DNA of 64,000 nucleotides from Ideonella sp. (lineage in GTDB: Bacteria > Pseudomonadota > Gammaproteobacteria > Burkholderiales > Burkholderiaceae_C). Location of the stretch: the NCBI GenBank assembly GCA_016721465.1, contig JADKIA010000028.1, forward strand, positions 434,001-498,000. Direction: 5' to 3'. Of this stretch, positions 7,740-16,481 are shown in pieces; the stretch's first letter is position 1, and every line of letters starts with the position of its first letter. A program made the translations under genes and the position numbers. Below the pieces are notes generated by a model. It saw only the letters and a program-made list of their open reading frames with translations. It ran no database searches and had not been told where the DNA came from.

Positions 7740-9326
7740 ATGAAGACAACCGCAGACGAACGTGGCAGGGTCGACCCCGAATGGGAGCCGAAGGACCTGA
7801 TTCGAGCCGAGACAACGTGTGGGCCTGTGCTGGGCCGCCGGGGCCAAGCGGTGCAGATCTTTCTTGGCATCCCGTTCGCGGCGCCTCCGGTAGGAACCCT
7901 GCGGTTCAAGCCACCTGTTCCGGCCGAACCCTGGACGGAGCCGCGCCATGCGACGGCATACGCACCCGCTTGCCCCCATCTGCTCTACGACGACCCCACC
8001 GAGCAGGGCGCCGACGTGATGGGCGAGGACTGCCTGGCGTTGAACGTGTGGACGCCTGAGGTCGACCGTGAGCACCGCCCGGTCATGGTTTGGATCCACG
8101 GCGGGGGCAATGTCGGCGGCAGTGCGCGCAACAGCCAGTACGACGGGGCCAAGCTGGCCCGACGCGGTGATGTGGTGGTTGTCACCCTTCAGTACCGCCT
8201 GGGAGTTCTGGGCTTTCTCGACTTCTCCGACATAGGAGGTGACGCGTTTGCTGGAGGCGGCAATGCCGCGTTGCTGGACGTGATCGCTGCGCTCGAGTGG
8301 GTGCGTGACAACATCGAGTCCTTCGGAGGCCACCCTGGCAAGGTCACGGTCTTTGGCGAGTCCGCCGGCGCTGACCACGTGCAGCGTTTGCTGTGCGCGC
8401 CGCGGGCACGGGGGCTCATTCACCGGGCCATCGTCCAGAGCGCGATGCTCACCGACCTGCATCCCAGGGAGCGATCAGCGCGCAACGCGTTGCAACTGCT
8501 TCAGGCCAGCGGCGGCAGCCTGCGCGAACTGCAGGACCTGCCCTGGCCAGCCCTGCTGGCCCTGGGTCAGCGCGCCGGTTTCGAGTTCCCGTGGTGCAAG
8601 CCCAACCTGGATGGCGTCGTGCTTCACGAGCAGCCTCGGCAAAGCATCGCCCACGGCCGTTGCGCGCAGGTGCCGCTGCTGATCGGCACGACACTGGAGG
8701 AAACGCGGTACTTCGCGGCGGTCTGTGCCGATCCGAACGACCGCACGGTGTTCCCTGATGCGTTCAGCGACTGCATCCTGGGCGACCCCGCGGGGCTCGA
8801 ACCCTGGCTCGGCCAACGCGCGCAGGCGGTCATCGACCTGTACCTGAAGGCGTACCCGACGCGCCTCGAGGCTGCGATCGCGATGTCGACCGATGGACTG
8901 ATGCGTGTCATGTCCACCCGCTTCGCGGCGGCCTACGGCGAGCATCAGCCCACCTGGTTGTACCTGTTCGCGTTCCGCTCACCGGTCATCGGTCGCACCG
9001 GGCAGGCTTACGGCGCTTACCACTCGGTGGAGATTCCCTTCGTGTTCGGAAATGATGGACCGCTGGAAATCGCAGTGACGGCGCCACGGCTGCAGTGGGG
9101 TGACCTCTCCGAGCAGATGATGGATGCCTGGACCCGATTCGCGCGTGATGGCGACCCCAACACACACTCGCTGCCGCACTGGCCCTGCTACGACGCTGCG
9201 AGGCGGGCGACGATGACGCTGGGGCCGACGTGCGCGGTTGTCGATGATCCGCGCGGGCAAGAGCGAGCAGCCTGGGACGAGGCCCCGCTCGAGAGCGTGC
9301 GCTATTGGCCACCGTGCCTGCACTGA
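7740..9326 (+). CDS. Type B carboxylesterase
   Basis: 528 residues from the ATG at 7740 (a TTG at 7698 would add 14). Alpha/beta hydrolase of the carboxylesterase/para-nitrobenzyl esterase family: FLGIPFAAPPVG, EDCLALNVWTP, VMVWIHGGGNVGGS (oxyanion hole) and VTVFGESAGADHV with the nucleophilic Ser. The C-terminal AYGAYHSVEIPFVFG supplies the His region. No signal peptide, so cytoplasmic. It follows the ureohydrolase by about 50 bp and may share its transcript. Hydrolyses a carboxylic ester; substrate unknown. Confidence 0.88.
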   Translation: MKTTADERGRVDPEWEPKDLIRAETTCGPVLGRRGQAVQIFLGIPFAAPPVGTLRFKPPVPAEPWTEPRHATAYAPACPHLLYDDPTEQGADVMGEDCLALNVWTPEVDREHRPVMVWIHGGGNVGGSARNSQYDGAKLARRGDVVVVTLQYRLGVLGFLDFSDIGGDAFAGGGNAALLDVIAALEWVRDNIESFGGHPGKVTVFGESAGADHVQRLLCAPRARGLIHRAIVQSAMLTDLHPRERSARNALQLLQASGGSLRELQDLPWPALLALGQRAGFEFPWCKPNLDGVVLHEQPRQSIAHGRCAQVPLLIGTTLEETRYFAAVCADPNDRTVFPDAFSDCILGDPAGLEPWLGQRAQAVIDLYLKAYPTRLEAAIAMSTDGLMRVMSTRFAAAYGEHQPTWLYLFAFRSPVIGRTGQAYGAYHSVEIPFVFGNDGPLEIAVTAPRLQWGDLSEQMMDAWTRFARDGDPNTHSLPHWPCYDAARRATMTLGPTCAVVDDPRGQERAAWDEAPLESVRYWPPCLH

Positions 9327-9373
9327 GCCACGGCTGCACCACGACCGGCGCGGCGGCGGGGGGCGCAGCATCC

Positions 9374-10129
9374 ATGAACGCCGGCTCCCGGTCACAATGT
9401 TTCTTCATGGGCACCCACCTCAGGACGAAGCGAGACGCTGCGCACGTTCCGCAAGCGACGCTGCTGTCCACGGGCGAAACTGCCGCTGCACAGCCGCCGA
9501 ATTTGCTGCAGCGTCTCAGCGACCAGGCGCGCCAGGCTGTGCTGGCGCTCGGCCGACGCCGCGACTATGCAGTGGGCGATTTGCTGTTCCGGCAGGGTGA
9601 TCACCACGACGGCGTGTTCCTCATCGAAGAGGGCTTGGTGCGCTCGTTCTATGTCTCCGAAGATGGCCGCGAGTTGACCTTGGGCTTCTGGACAGCAGGC
9701 CACTATGTAGGTGCGCCACAGATGTTCGGCGGCGGGCGCCATGCCTGGACCTCGGTGGCGGTCAGCGGATCGCGTTGCCTGTGGCTGCCCGGACCACAGC
9801 TGCGTTCACTGGCGCAGCAGTGGCCGGAGTTGGCGCTGGCACTCATCGATGCGTTGGTGCACAAGTCGCAGTGCTATTGCGCACTGCTGCAACTGCTGGC
9901 AACCCAGTCCATGCGCGTGCGTCTGGCACGGCTGCTGGCCATGCTGGCTGCGAGCGAGGTTGGCTCATGCACCACGCTCAGCCATGGCGACATGGCGCGC
10001 ATGATCGGCTCGACACGGCAGTGGGTCTCGATCACCCTGGCCCGGTTTGCCAGGGAAGGCCTGATCGCGAAGGACCCCAGTGGTGGCATCAGGGTGACAC
10101 AGCCGCAGCAGCTCGCACAGCTGCGCTGA
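9374..10129 (+). CDS. Crp/Fnr-family transcriptional regulator
   Basis: About 251 residues. A cyclic-nucleotide-binding-like beta-roll (DLLFRQGDHHDGVFLIEEGL) is followed by a C-terminal winged HTH (LSHGDMARMIGSTRQWVSIT). The Fnr cysteine cluster is absent, so it is not an oxygen sensor of that kind. The start is uncertain: ATG codons at 9374 and 9407 and a TTG at 9305 are all in frame; I chose 9374. It precedes the Bug receptor/amidohydrolase genes and is a plausible activator of them. Confidence 0.82.
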   Translation: MNAGSRSQCFFMGTHLRTKRDAAHVPQATLLSTGETAAAQPPNLLQRLSDQARQAVLALGRRRDYAVGDLLFRQGDHHDGVFLIEEGLVRSFYVSEDGRELTLGFWTAGHYVGAPQMFGGGRHAWTSVAVSGSRCLWLPGPQLRSLAQQWPELALALIDALVHKSQCYCALLQLLATQSMRVRLARLLAMLAASEVGSCTTLSHGDMARMIGSTRQWVSITLARFAREGLIAKDPSGGIRVTQPQQLAQLR

Positions 10130-10238
10130 GACGACGCCACTCGCACTTCGCTGGCAATTAGTTGCTGGCCCGGCACCTGGGTCTTGAGGACACTGCTTCG
10201 AAGCGGGTGTGTTCCTGCAGACCATCGGAGGCGGACCT

Positions 10239-11228
10239 ATGTCGGTACTTGATCGATCCATCACCAGGCGGTCGGCTTGTCTGGCTACCTTGGCTCTGGC
10301 CTTGCCAGGTGCCCCCGCCATGGCGCAGGACTTCCCGGCACGGCCGCTCACCTTGGTGGTGCCTTACCCGCCAGGGAGCGCAACCGACGTGCTGGCTCGA
10401 CTGCTGGCTCCCAAGCTGTCGGAGTCCATGCGGCAGAACGTGATCGTGGAGAACCGAGGGGGTGCGTCCACCAACCTGGGCACCGAGTTCGTCGCGCGCG
10501 CCGCGCCAGACGGCTACACGGTCCTGATCCAGGCGCCCAACATCGCCACCAACGAGTTCGCCTTCAAAACCCTGCGTTGGAAGCGTGACGACTTTACGCC
10601 GGTCACCCTGCTGGTGCGTTGGTCCAACGTTCTGGTCGCTGGTCCTTCTGCGACGGTGCGCGACTTCAAGCAACTGGCCGCAGCCAGCAAGGCCAATCCG
10701 GCCGCCTACAACTATGGGTCACCCGGCGTGGGATCGCTTGCGCATCTGGCCATCGAGATTCTCAAGCAACGCGGCCATCTGACGATGGAACATGTGGCGT
10801 TCACCGGTCCGGCTCCCATGATGACCAGCCTTTTTGGTGGCCACATCCAGTACGCGGCCACCAACCCGGCCAACTTCATGTCTCACCTGCGCGAAGGCAA
10901 GCACAGGCTGACCCCGCTGGTGGTGCTGGGCGCACAGCGTGATCCCTCTTTGCCCGAGGTGCCGGCGCTGGCAGAGCTGGGAATCACTGGGGTGGAGTCC
11001 AACGGATGGCTGGGCGCCTTGGTGCCTGCGCGTACGCCACTACCCGTGGTGGCGCGCCTGAATGCGGAGCTGCTGAAGGCCCTGAAGGCGCCCGATGTCC
11101 AGGAACGACTGAGGTCCTTGTATCTCGAGCCCATGGGCAGTACCCCCGACGAGTTCGGCCGCTTCATCGAGGCCGAGCACAGGAAGTGGGCAGATGCCGC
11201 TCGCGCCGCAGGTATTCAGCCGGAGTAG
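10239..11228 (+). CDS. Bug/TctC-family periplasmic solute receptor
   Basis: 329 residues. ATG at 10239 sits behind a GGAGG site. N-terminal signal with a twin arginine (ITRRSACLATLALALPGAPA) and cleavage near AMA-QD. Mature protein begins with the family hallmark RPLTLVVPYPPGSATDVLAR and carries VIVENRGGAST and YNYGSPGVGSLAHL. These receptors bind carboxylates or amides and are greatly expanded in Burkholderiales. No TctA/TctB membrane partner is visible nearby, as usual for orphan Bug genes. Confidence 0.92.
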   Translation: MSVLDRSITRRSACLATLALALPGAPAMAQDFPARPLTLVVPYPPGSATDVLARLLAPKLSESMRQNVIVENRGGASTNLGTEFVARAAPDGYTVLIQAPNIATNEFAFKTLRWKRDDFTPVTLLVRWSNVLVAGPSATVRDFKQLAAASKANPAAYNYGSPGVGSLAHLAIEILKQRGHLTMEHVAFTGPAPMMTSLFGGHIQYAATNPANFMSHLREGKHRLTPLVVLGAQRDPSLPEVPALAELGITGVESNGWLGALVPARTPLPVVARLNAELLKALKAPDVQERLRSLYLEPMGSTPDEFGRFIEAEHRKWADAARAAGIQPE

Positions 11229-11231
11229 GGC

Positions 11232-11783
11232 GTGACCGCAAGCCTGCGAAAGGTCCTGGTCATCAAGGAGTCCGTGCTGGCCGAGGCGGGCTCCCCTGCT
11301 GTGCGGGCGGTCACAAGGGCTGCCATCATGCTGATCATCACCAATCCAATGGCTGGCCGCTACGAGCGCGACCTTGCTGCGCTGATCGATCTGGGGCCCT
11401 TGCTGGCCGAGCAGTGGCTGCCGCAGGCGGTAGCCTTGCTCGAAGGGCCTGTCGTGGCCTATGGCAAGGCCGCTATCGTCGGGGTGCAGGGGGACATTGA
11501 GCACGCGGCCGCCGTGCTGCACCCCAAGCTGGGGAGAGCAATGCGCCTTGCAGTGGGCGGCGGCGAGGCCGTCATCCCGTCGACGGCCAAGGTTGCCAGC
11601 GCGGGTGCCCGTATTGATGTGCCGTTGGGCCACAAAGACAACGTCTGGAGCTTCAACGAAATCGACACGATGACGCTGGGCGTGGAGGACGCGCCCCGGC
11701 CTGATGAGATCTTGGTGGTGATGGCTGTCAGTGACGGCGGCCGCCCCGACCCGCGGGTCGGTGTCGGACGCGCGGCTGCCTGA
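11232..11783 (+). CDS. Amino-acid-synthesis family protein (DUF1185, AA_synth)
   Basis: 183 residues matching the DUF1185/AA_synth family: KAAIVGVQGDIEHAAAVLHP, VPLGHKDNVWSFNEIDTM and a C-terminal EILVVMAVSDGGRPDPRVG. The molecular function of the family is not established; members are often found beside Bug receptors and amidohydrolases. Starts 3 bp after the receptor stop, so almost certainly the same transcript, and precedes the amidohydrolase by about 50 bp. A ring-opening or isomerase role would be speculation. Confidence 0.8.
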   Translation: MTASLRKVLVIKESVLAEAGSPAVRAVTRAAIMLIITNPMAGRYERDLAALIDLGPLLAEQWLPQAVALLEGPVVAYGKAAIVGVQGDIEHAAAVLHPKLGRAMRLAVGGGEAVIPSTAKVASAGARIDVPLGHKDNVWSFNEIDTMTLGVEDAPRPDEILVVMAVSDGGRPDPRVGVGRAAA

Positions 11784-11831
11784 CATCTTCGATCCTGGTT
11801 TCCGAACCCCCCGCTTGCGAAAGCCCTGCCC

Positions 11832-13310
11832 ATGACCACACGACCCTTGAAAGACCATGGCGCGCCGGCGCCACATCTGCGTACGCTGTTGCGCGGCGGC
11901 GGCGTTGTCGCTTTTGACGGCAGCAGGCACGTTCACCTCAAGCGTGGCGACGTGGTCTTCTGCGGTGGCCGCATCGAGTATGCCGGGCCGCAATGGGTTG
12001 AACGGGCAGATGCGCCCGTGCACGAAACCATCGACACCACCGGCAAGCTGGTCGTACCTGGGTTGGTGAACACGCATCTGCACGTCACGGACACGCCCTT
12101 CACCCGCGGCTGGCTTGATGACTATGCCTCGTCGGCCCAGGCCGGTGCTGCCAGCAACGTCACTGCCTTGTACAGGCTTCTGCCCGCTGTGCGGGCGGCT
12201 GCGTTGGCCGAAGACCAGTTGGCTGCTGCCGAGTGCGCCTTCTCGGAATTGCTGCTGTCGGGATCGACCACGGTCGTGGAATTGGGGTACGACGAGGAGA
12301 TGGGCGATCGGGGTGACATGGCCACCCCCCGTGCGGTGGGTGATATCGCCGGGCGGCTGGGCCTGCGCTGCTACCTGGCCCCGCGCTACCGCAGCCGCTA
12401 CTGGAAGTTGGGCCCTGACGGCGCGCCGGCCTACTTCAGCTACGAGGGCGACGGGCTGCCGAGAATGCGCGCATGTGTGGAGTTGCTGGGTGAGATCCAT
12501 GGCACCCATCAGGGCCGAGTGCGCGGGATGCTGGCGCCGGGCCAGGTCGACACCTGCGAACCTGCGCTGCTAAGGGCAACCCGCGAAGCCGCTGACAAGA
12601 CCGGGTACCTCATCCAGTTGCACGCGGGCCAGTCTCCTTCGGAGTTCAGACGCATCCGGCAGCAGCACGGTTGCACGACCCTGGAGTATCTGGATCGCTT
12701 GGGTCTGCTCGGGCGCGACTTGATTCTGGGACACAGCATGTTCTTCTCGGAATCGGGCGATGTCGATGAATGCAACAGCGTCGAACTGCAGCGCCTGCGT
12801 GACAGCGGTACCCACTTGTGCCACCTGCCGTGGGTCAAGGCGCGCCAGGGCACGGTGATGCGGTCGTTCGCCAAGTACCGGCGACACGGCATCCAGGTCT
12901 GCCTGGGAACGGACACCTATCCCTTCGACATGTTCAACGAGATGCGCATGGCTGCCGCGATGTGTCGCGTGGCCGACGGGTCGCCGCAGGCGGTCACCGC
13001 CGCAGAGATCTTTCATGCCGCAACCGTGGGCGGGGCGCAGGCCCTGCAGCGCGATGACCTGGGACGCCTGGCTGCCGGCTGCCAGGCCGACATCGTCCTG
13101 GTCGATGTCAACCGGCCCCACGCCGTGCCCTTGCGCGATGCCATACAGCATCTGGTGCTCAGCGCCAGCGCAGCAGATGTGGACAGCGTCTTCGTTGCCG
13201 GGCGGCGTGTCGTTGATCGCCGTGAACTCGTCTACGGCAACCTGGGTGATGCCGTGGCCCGTCTGGCGGAGGCCGGTGAGCGGGTCGAGGCCCGGGTGCG
13301 CGTGGAGTGA
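11832..13310 (+). CDS. Amidohydrolase of the chlorohydrolase/cytosine deaminase-like family
   Basis: 492 residues. Metal ligands of the amidohydrolase superfamily are all visible: VPGLVNTHLHVTDTPF (HxH), LIQLHAGQS (H), LILGHSMFFSES (H) and VCLGTDTYPFDM (D). The N- and C-terminal strands form the composite beta-sandwich (VVFCGGRIEYAGP; FVAGRRVVDRRELVY). Relatives deaminate or dechlorinate N-heterocycles (AtzA, TrzN, SsnA, guanine deaminase). Located in the Bug/DUF1185 operon, it probably hydrolyses an imported heterocyclic or amidine compound; the exact substrate cannot be read from sequence. Confidence 0.87.
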   Translation: MTTRPLKDHGAPAPHLRTLLRGGGVVAFDGSRHVHLKRGDVVFCGGRIEYAGPQWVERADAPVHETIDTTGKLVVPGLVNTHLHVTDTPFTRGWLDDYASSAQAGAASNVTALYRLLPAVRAAALAEDQLAAAECAFSELLLSGSTTVVELGYDEEMGDRGDMATPRAVGDIAGRLGLRCYLAPRYRSRYWKLGPDGAPAYFSYEGDGLPRMRACVELLGEIHGTHQGRVRGMLAPGQVDTCEPALLRATREAADKTGYLIQLHAGQSPSEFRRIRQQHGCTTLEYLDRLGLLGRDLILGHSMFFSESGDVDECNSVELQRLRDSGTHLCHLPWVKARQGTVMRSFAKYRRHGIQVCLGTDTYPFDMFNEMRMAAAMCRVADGSPQAVTAAEIFHAATVGGAQALQRDDLGRLAAGCQADIVLVDVNRPHAVPLRDAIQHLVLSASAADVDSVFVAGRRVVDRRELVYGNLGDAVARLAEAGERVEARVRVE

Positions 13311-13344
13311 TGGCCATCCGTCCGCTGACGGCATGGCTTGAGCC

Positions 13345-14088
13345 TTGACCACGGTCGAACTGCTGGCCAGCCTGGCCATCCTGGCGCTGGCGGCCTTCAC
13401 GCAAGGCGTATTCGGACTGGGCTTCGCGATGGTGGCGACGCCCCTTCTGGCGCTCTTTCTGGACTATCGATCCGCGGTCATTCTCTCGGCGGCGCCGATG
13501 TTGATATTGGCTGGCAAGTGGCTCGTCGCCAACCGTCGAGCCATTCGCCACTCGGGTGTGCCATGGTCGCTCTTGCCCGGCATCGTGCTCGGTTCGGTCA
13601 CGGGTGTGTGGTTGCACGTGGCGTTGCCAGAACGCATGTCGCTGCTCTTGCTGGCCGCGTTGCTGGCCTTCAGCGTTGCCGTGCCCTGGTGCCTGCAGCA
13701 GATTCGCGCGGATGTGTCCTTGGCCTCGCGCCGGGCAACACCCTTGTTTGGCGTGCTGGCCGGCGTCACGGAGACAGCCCTGAACGTCGGCGCTCCCTTC
13801 ATGGTGCTGTTCGGCGGGCTGGGCCGATTGTCACGGCTCCAACAGCTCATCGCGCTCAACACCTGCTTCTTTGTTGGCAAGGTCATACAGCTCAGCCTGC
13901 TGGCGACGACTTCCTGGCCGGTGTCCTTGCTGCCGCTGCTGTTTGCGGTGGCTGTCAGCTTGGTCTTCTACCGCTTGGGAGATCGACTTGCAGGCCAATA
14001 CCCCGAGGCCGCGTTTCGTCGGCTGCTGGGGATGTTCCTCAGCTTGATGGCGGCTTGCCTGGTCGTGCGTGCAACCCTCGGCACTTGA
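13345..14088 (+). CDS. TauE/SafE-family membrane exporter
   Basis: 247 residues with about eight hydrophobic segments and the family opening LAAFTQGVFGLGFAMVATPL. TauE/SafE proteins move sulfite, sulfoacetate or other organic anions across the inner membrane. TTG start 34 bp after the amidohydrolase stop, same strand, so likely the last gene of that operon, perhaps exporting a product. Confidence 0.85.
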   Translation: MTTVELLASLAILALAAFTQGVFGLGFAMVATPLLALFLDYRSAVILSAAPMLILAGKWLVANRRAIRHSGVPWSLLPGIVLGSVTGVWLHVALPERMSLLLLAALLAFSVAVPWCLQQIRADVSLASRRATPLFGVLAGVTETALNVGAPFMVLFGGLGRLSRLQQLIALNTCFFVGKVIQLSLLATTSWPVSLLPLLFAVAVSLVFYRLGDRLAGQYPEAAFRRLLGMFLSLMAACLVVRATLGT

Positions 14089-14199
14089 AGCCCCCTTGAT
14101 GGCTGGAAGGGCTGCGCCGACACGCGTCTGTCATGTCGACCCCGACTCTTCCCGGTCAGTTGCGCCTCAGCCTCTTCACAAAGGGCGCCAGCGCCAGTG

Positions 14200-14270
14200 C
14201 TTTGGCTCGCTTCGTCGACGGCGTCATCGACGAAGAAGCGCGCCAGGACGTTGGTGTCAAGAGCCCTCAT
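14200..14270 (-). pseudogene. vapC (PIN-domain toxin) 5' remnant
   Basis: Reading from 14270 gives MRALDTNVLARFFVDD, the canonical first strand and helix of VapC with the first catalytic Asp, then unrelated sequence. The remaining ~110 residues of a PIN domain, including the other acidic residues, are absent, so it cannot be functional. Its ATG overlaps the stop of the antitoxin remnant (ATGA), preserving the operon junction. Confidence 0.65.
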
Positions 14271-14458
14271 GACTTGCCGCGCCGCGTGCGGTTGAGCAGC
14301 TCGGCGGGATCAAAGTCTTCAAGCTTGCGCGCAACGCCGCGTACCGGTGCCTTGACCATGCCTGCCAGCCCGGTGATGTCGGCCGTTGCCACCGCCCGCA
14401 CCACACGCAGCTTCAGTCCGTCGGGTTCTTCGTGCACCTCGATTCGGGCGCCCGCGCC
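14267..14458 (-). pseudogene. vapB-type antitoxin 3' remnant
   Basis: The C-terminal ~60 residues (GARIEVHEEPDGLKLRVVRA ... LAGMVKAPVRG ... LEDFDPAELLNRTRRGKS) look like the strand and toxin-binding tail of an AbrB/MazE-fold VapB. Residues before this are replaced by the reverse strand of the AraC-type gene, so the DNA-binding half is missing. Confidence 0.55.
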
Positions 14459-15136
14459 CATACAGCGGGACTCCTGGACGGCCACGAGGCCACCACGCAC
14501 TGGTCGGCGGCCGACGAGTTTGGCCGCCGCTTCCCGGCTGTGCGCTTGAAGCCGGGCGTGTTGTACGTGGATGCGGGCCAGGTCGTCACCTCGGCCGGTA
14601 CGGCCGCCGGGTTGGACTGTGGCCTGCACCTGCTGCGACGCCACTATGGCGCGAACGTAGCCAACCGCGTGGCGCGGCGGCTGGTGGTGGCACCGCATCG
14701 GAAGGGGGGCCAGGCCCAGTTCATCGAGCATCCCCTGCCCGATACCCAAGGCGATGCGCGCATTACCGCCCTGCTCGACCGTGTGCGCGCATCGCTGGCC
14801 GACGACCACGACCTCGACCGCATGGCCGACGGCGCAGCGATGAGCCGCCGCAACTTCACGCGCCATTTCCGAAAGGTGACGGGTACGACGCCCAAGCAAT
14901 GGCTGTTGAGCGAGCGGCTTGCGTTGGCGCAGCGCTTGTTGGAAGCCACGGCCGAGCCCGTGGAGCGAATCGCGCAACGGGTCGGCTTTGCGTCGGCCAC
15001 GGTGCTGCGCTTGCACATGCGCAAGGCTTTCGGGTTGACGCCGGTTGCCTGGCGGCAGGGGTTCTCAGGTACCTTGCATGCCGGGCAGGCCGGCAATGCC
15101 CTGGACGAGCGACTACTTCCCGCCAGTGGCCATTGA
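14459..15136 (+). pseudogene. AraC-family regulator, 5'-truncated
   Basis: Homology starts abruptly at AGLLDGHEATTHW, in the middle of the DJ-1/PfpI-like sensor domain of FtrA-type AraC regulators, and continues to a complete double HTH (SLADDHDLDRMADGAAMSRR ... IAQRVGFASATVLRLHMRKA). About 110 N-terminal residues are missing; upstream sequence belongs to the antiparallel vapB remnant. No credible start codon remains for a full protein, although an HTH-only product is conceivable. Confidence 0.7.
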
Positions 15137-15140
15137 TCGC

Positions 15141-16367
15141 CTATTGCGCACGCTCAGGCAAGACGTTCCGAATGATGGTGATGAGCTGGTCAATGTCCGC
15201 ACTGGGATTGGCCGCCACATTGCGGAACCACTTTACACCGCCAATAGAGGTTGTCGACGTGGAACCAACAGGCAACTGGTGCATGACCTGGTCAAACAAG
15301 TTTGCGTCTCCAGGACGCCAAACCACAATGCCGGTTTGAGGTTCTGCATAAAGCGCAAGGCGCTCGTCAGCAGCCACAAAATCACTCAAGCGGCGCGCAA
15401 GGTCCATGCAATGCTCGATACGCTGCGCAACGCCTTCACGCCCCCAGGCCAGCAGCGTTGCCAGAAGGGCCGTGGCAGCCGCACCGTGGGAGCCAAGAAC
15501 GCCCACATTGGGGGTGGCCAGGTAAGCCCCACCGAAGCTCACCGCCGCGTGGGCCTTCTCGGTGTCCTTGAACAAGACCAGCGCAGACTCCTTGGGTTGA
15601 AAGAGCCACTTGTGCGCCGATACGGCAACGGAGTCTGCCGACTCGATGCCTGCAAGCAGCTGGGCGAACTTGCTCAACCGCAAAGGCCCAGCCCAGGCCG
15701 CATCGACATGGGTCCAAGCTGCCCTGCATGCCAAATCAAGTGGGTCGATGGCACCTGTACTGGTTGCGCCGGCGGTAAGGACCAAGGCGGATTTGCGCAG
15801 GTCGGCTGGCAATTGCCCCGCATCCATCGAACCGTTGGCGTCTGTGGGCACGCTCAGGTATCTGAGACCCAAGATATGAGCCGCTTTTGCAATGGAGAGA
15901 TGCGCCCCGGCCGATGCAACCACCTCGGTAACGCCTGCGCACTCTCGCGCTGCCCACAACGCGGTCAAGTTGGCCACTGTCGAGCCCGGCGTCATGTGCC
16001 CGCCATTCATGCCGAAGAATGGTGCGAGCCATGCCACGACCCGCTCTTCCATCTGGCGAGCGACAGGTGATGTGGCCGGGTGAAGCAGGTTCTGATTGAG
16101 CGACGCGTTCCAAAGCGTCATGGCCCAAGTGACCCATGGGGTTGGCGGGTCCATGTGGGCAAATGATGTGGCCTCGCCCAAACGCGCCGCGCCTCCAAGA
16201 ATGCTCGGTGCCAGCGCGGTCAGTGCAGCCGAGGATCCGATCCCGAACGGTGGCAGTTCTGTCGGCAGGTCGAGGCGTTCCGCCCTGCTGAAATCACGAC
16301 CCATCAACTCGACGGCTCGATGCAATCCGTCCGAGTCGAAGGCGAATTCCTTGTCCATGCTGCTCAT
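15141..16367 (-). CDS. PLP-dependent group II decarboxylase
   Basis: About 408 residues. The fold-type I signatures are the MTPGSTVANLTALWAAREC cofactor region, LVLTAGATSTGAIDPLDL, the DAAWAGPLRLS Asp and the Schiff-base lysine in SVAVSAHKWLFQPKE. Group II members decarboxylate glutamate, aspartate, DOPA, tyrosine or tryptophan; at this length it resembles the shorter bacterial aspartate/tyrosine-type enzymes. I chose the ATG at 16367 (GGAAAACGAG upstream) rather than the TTG at 16412. It lies downstream of ggt on the same strand. Confidence 0.82.
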   Translation of the reverse strand: MSSMDKEFAFDSDGLHRAVELMGRDFSRAERLDLPTELPPFGIGSSAALTALAPSILGGAARLGEATSFAHMDPPTPWVTWAMTLWNASLNQNLLHPATSPVARQMEERVVAWLAPFFGMNGGHMTPGSTVANLTALWAARECAGVTEVVASAGAHLSIAKAAHILGLRYLSVPTDANGSMDAGQLPADLRKSALVLTAGATSTGAIDPLDLACRAAWTHVDAAWAGPLRLSKFAQLLAGIESADSVAVSAHKWLFQPKESALVLFKDTEKAHAAVSFGGAYLATPNVGVLGSHGAAATALLATLLAWGREGVAQRIEHCMDLARRLSDFVAADERLALYAEPQTGIVVWRPGDANLFDQVMHQLPVGSTSTTSIGGVKWFRNVAANPSADIDQLITIIRNVLPERAQ

Positions 16368-16481
16368 CTCGTTTTCCGGGATCTGAGGCACTTGGCCTTC
16401 GCCTTCGCCCAACCAACCAGCCCGTTCGGGGCGGCCATTGTGTGGCCTTGTCTCAACGGGCGCTGCGTCGCCCGGGGTCGG

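Noticed and set aside
11040..12509. A 489-codon minus-strand frame
   Set aside because: It lies antisense to the Bug receptor, DUF1185 and amidohydrolase genes, all of which have clear motifs; no ribosome site or domain.
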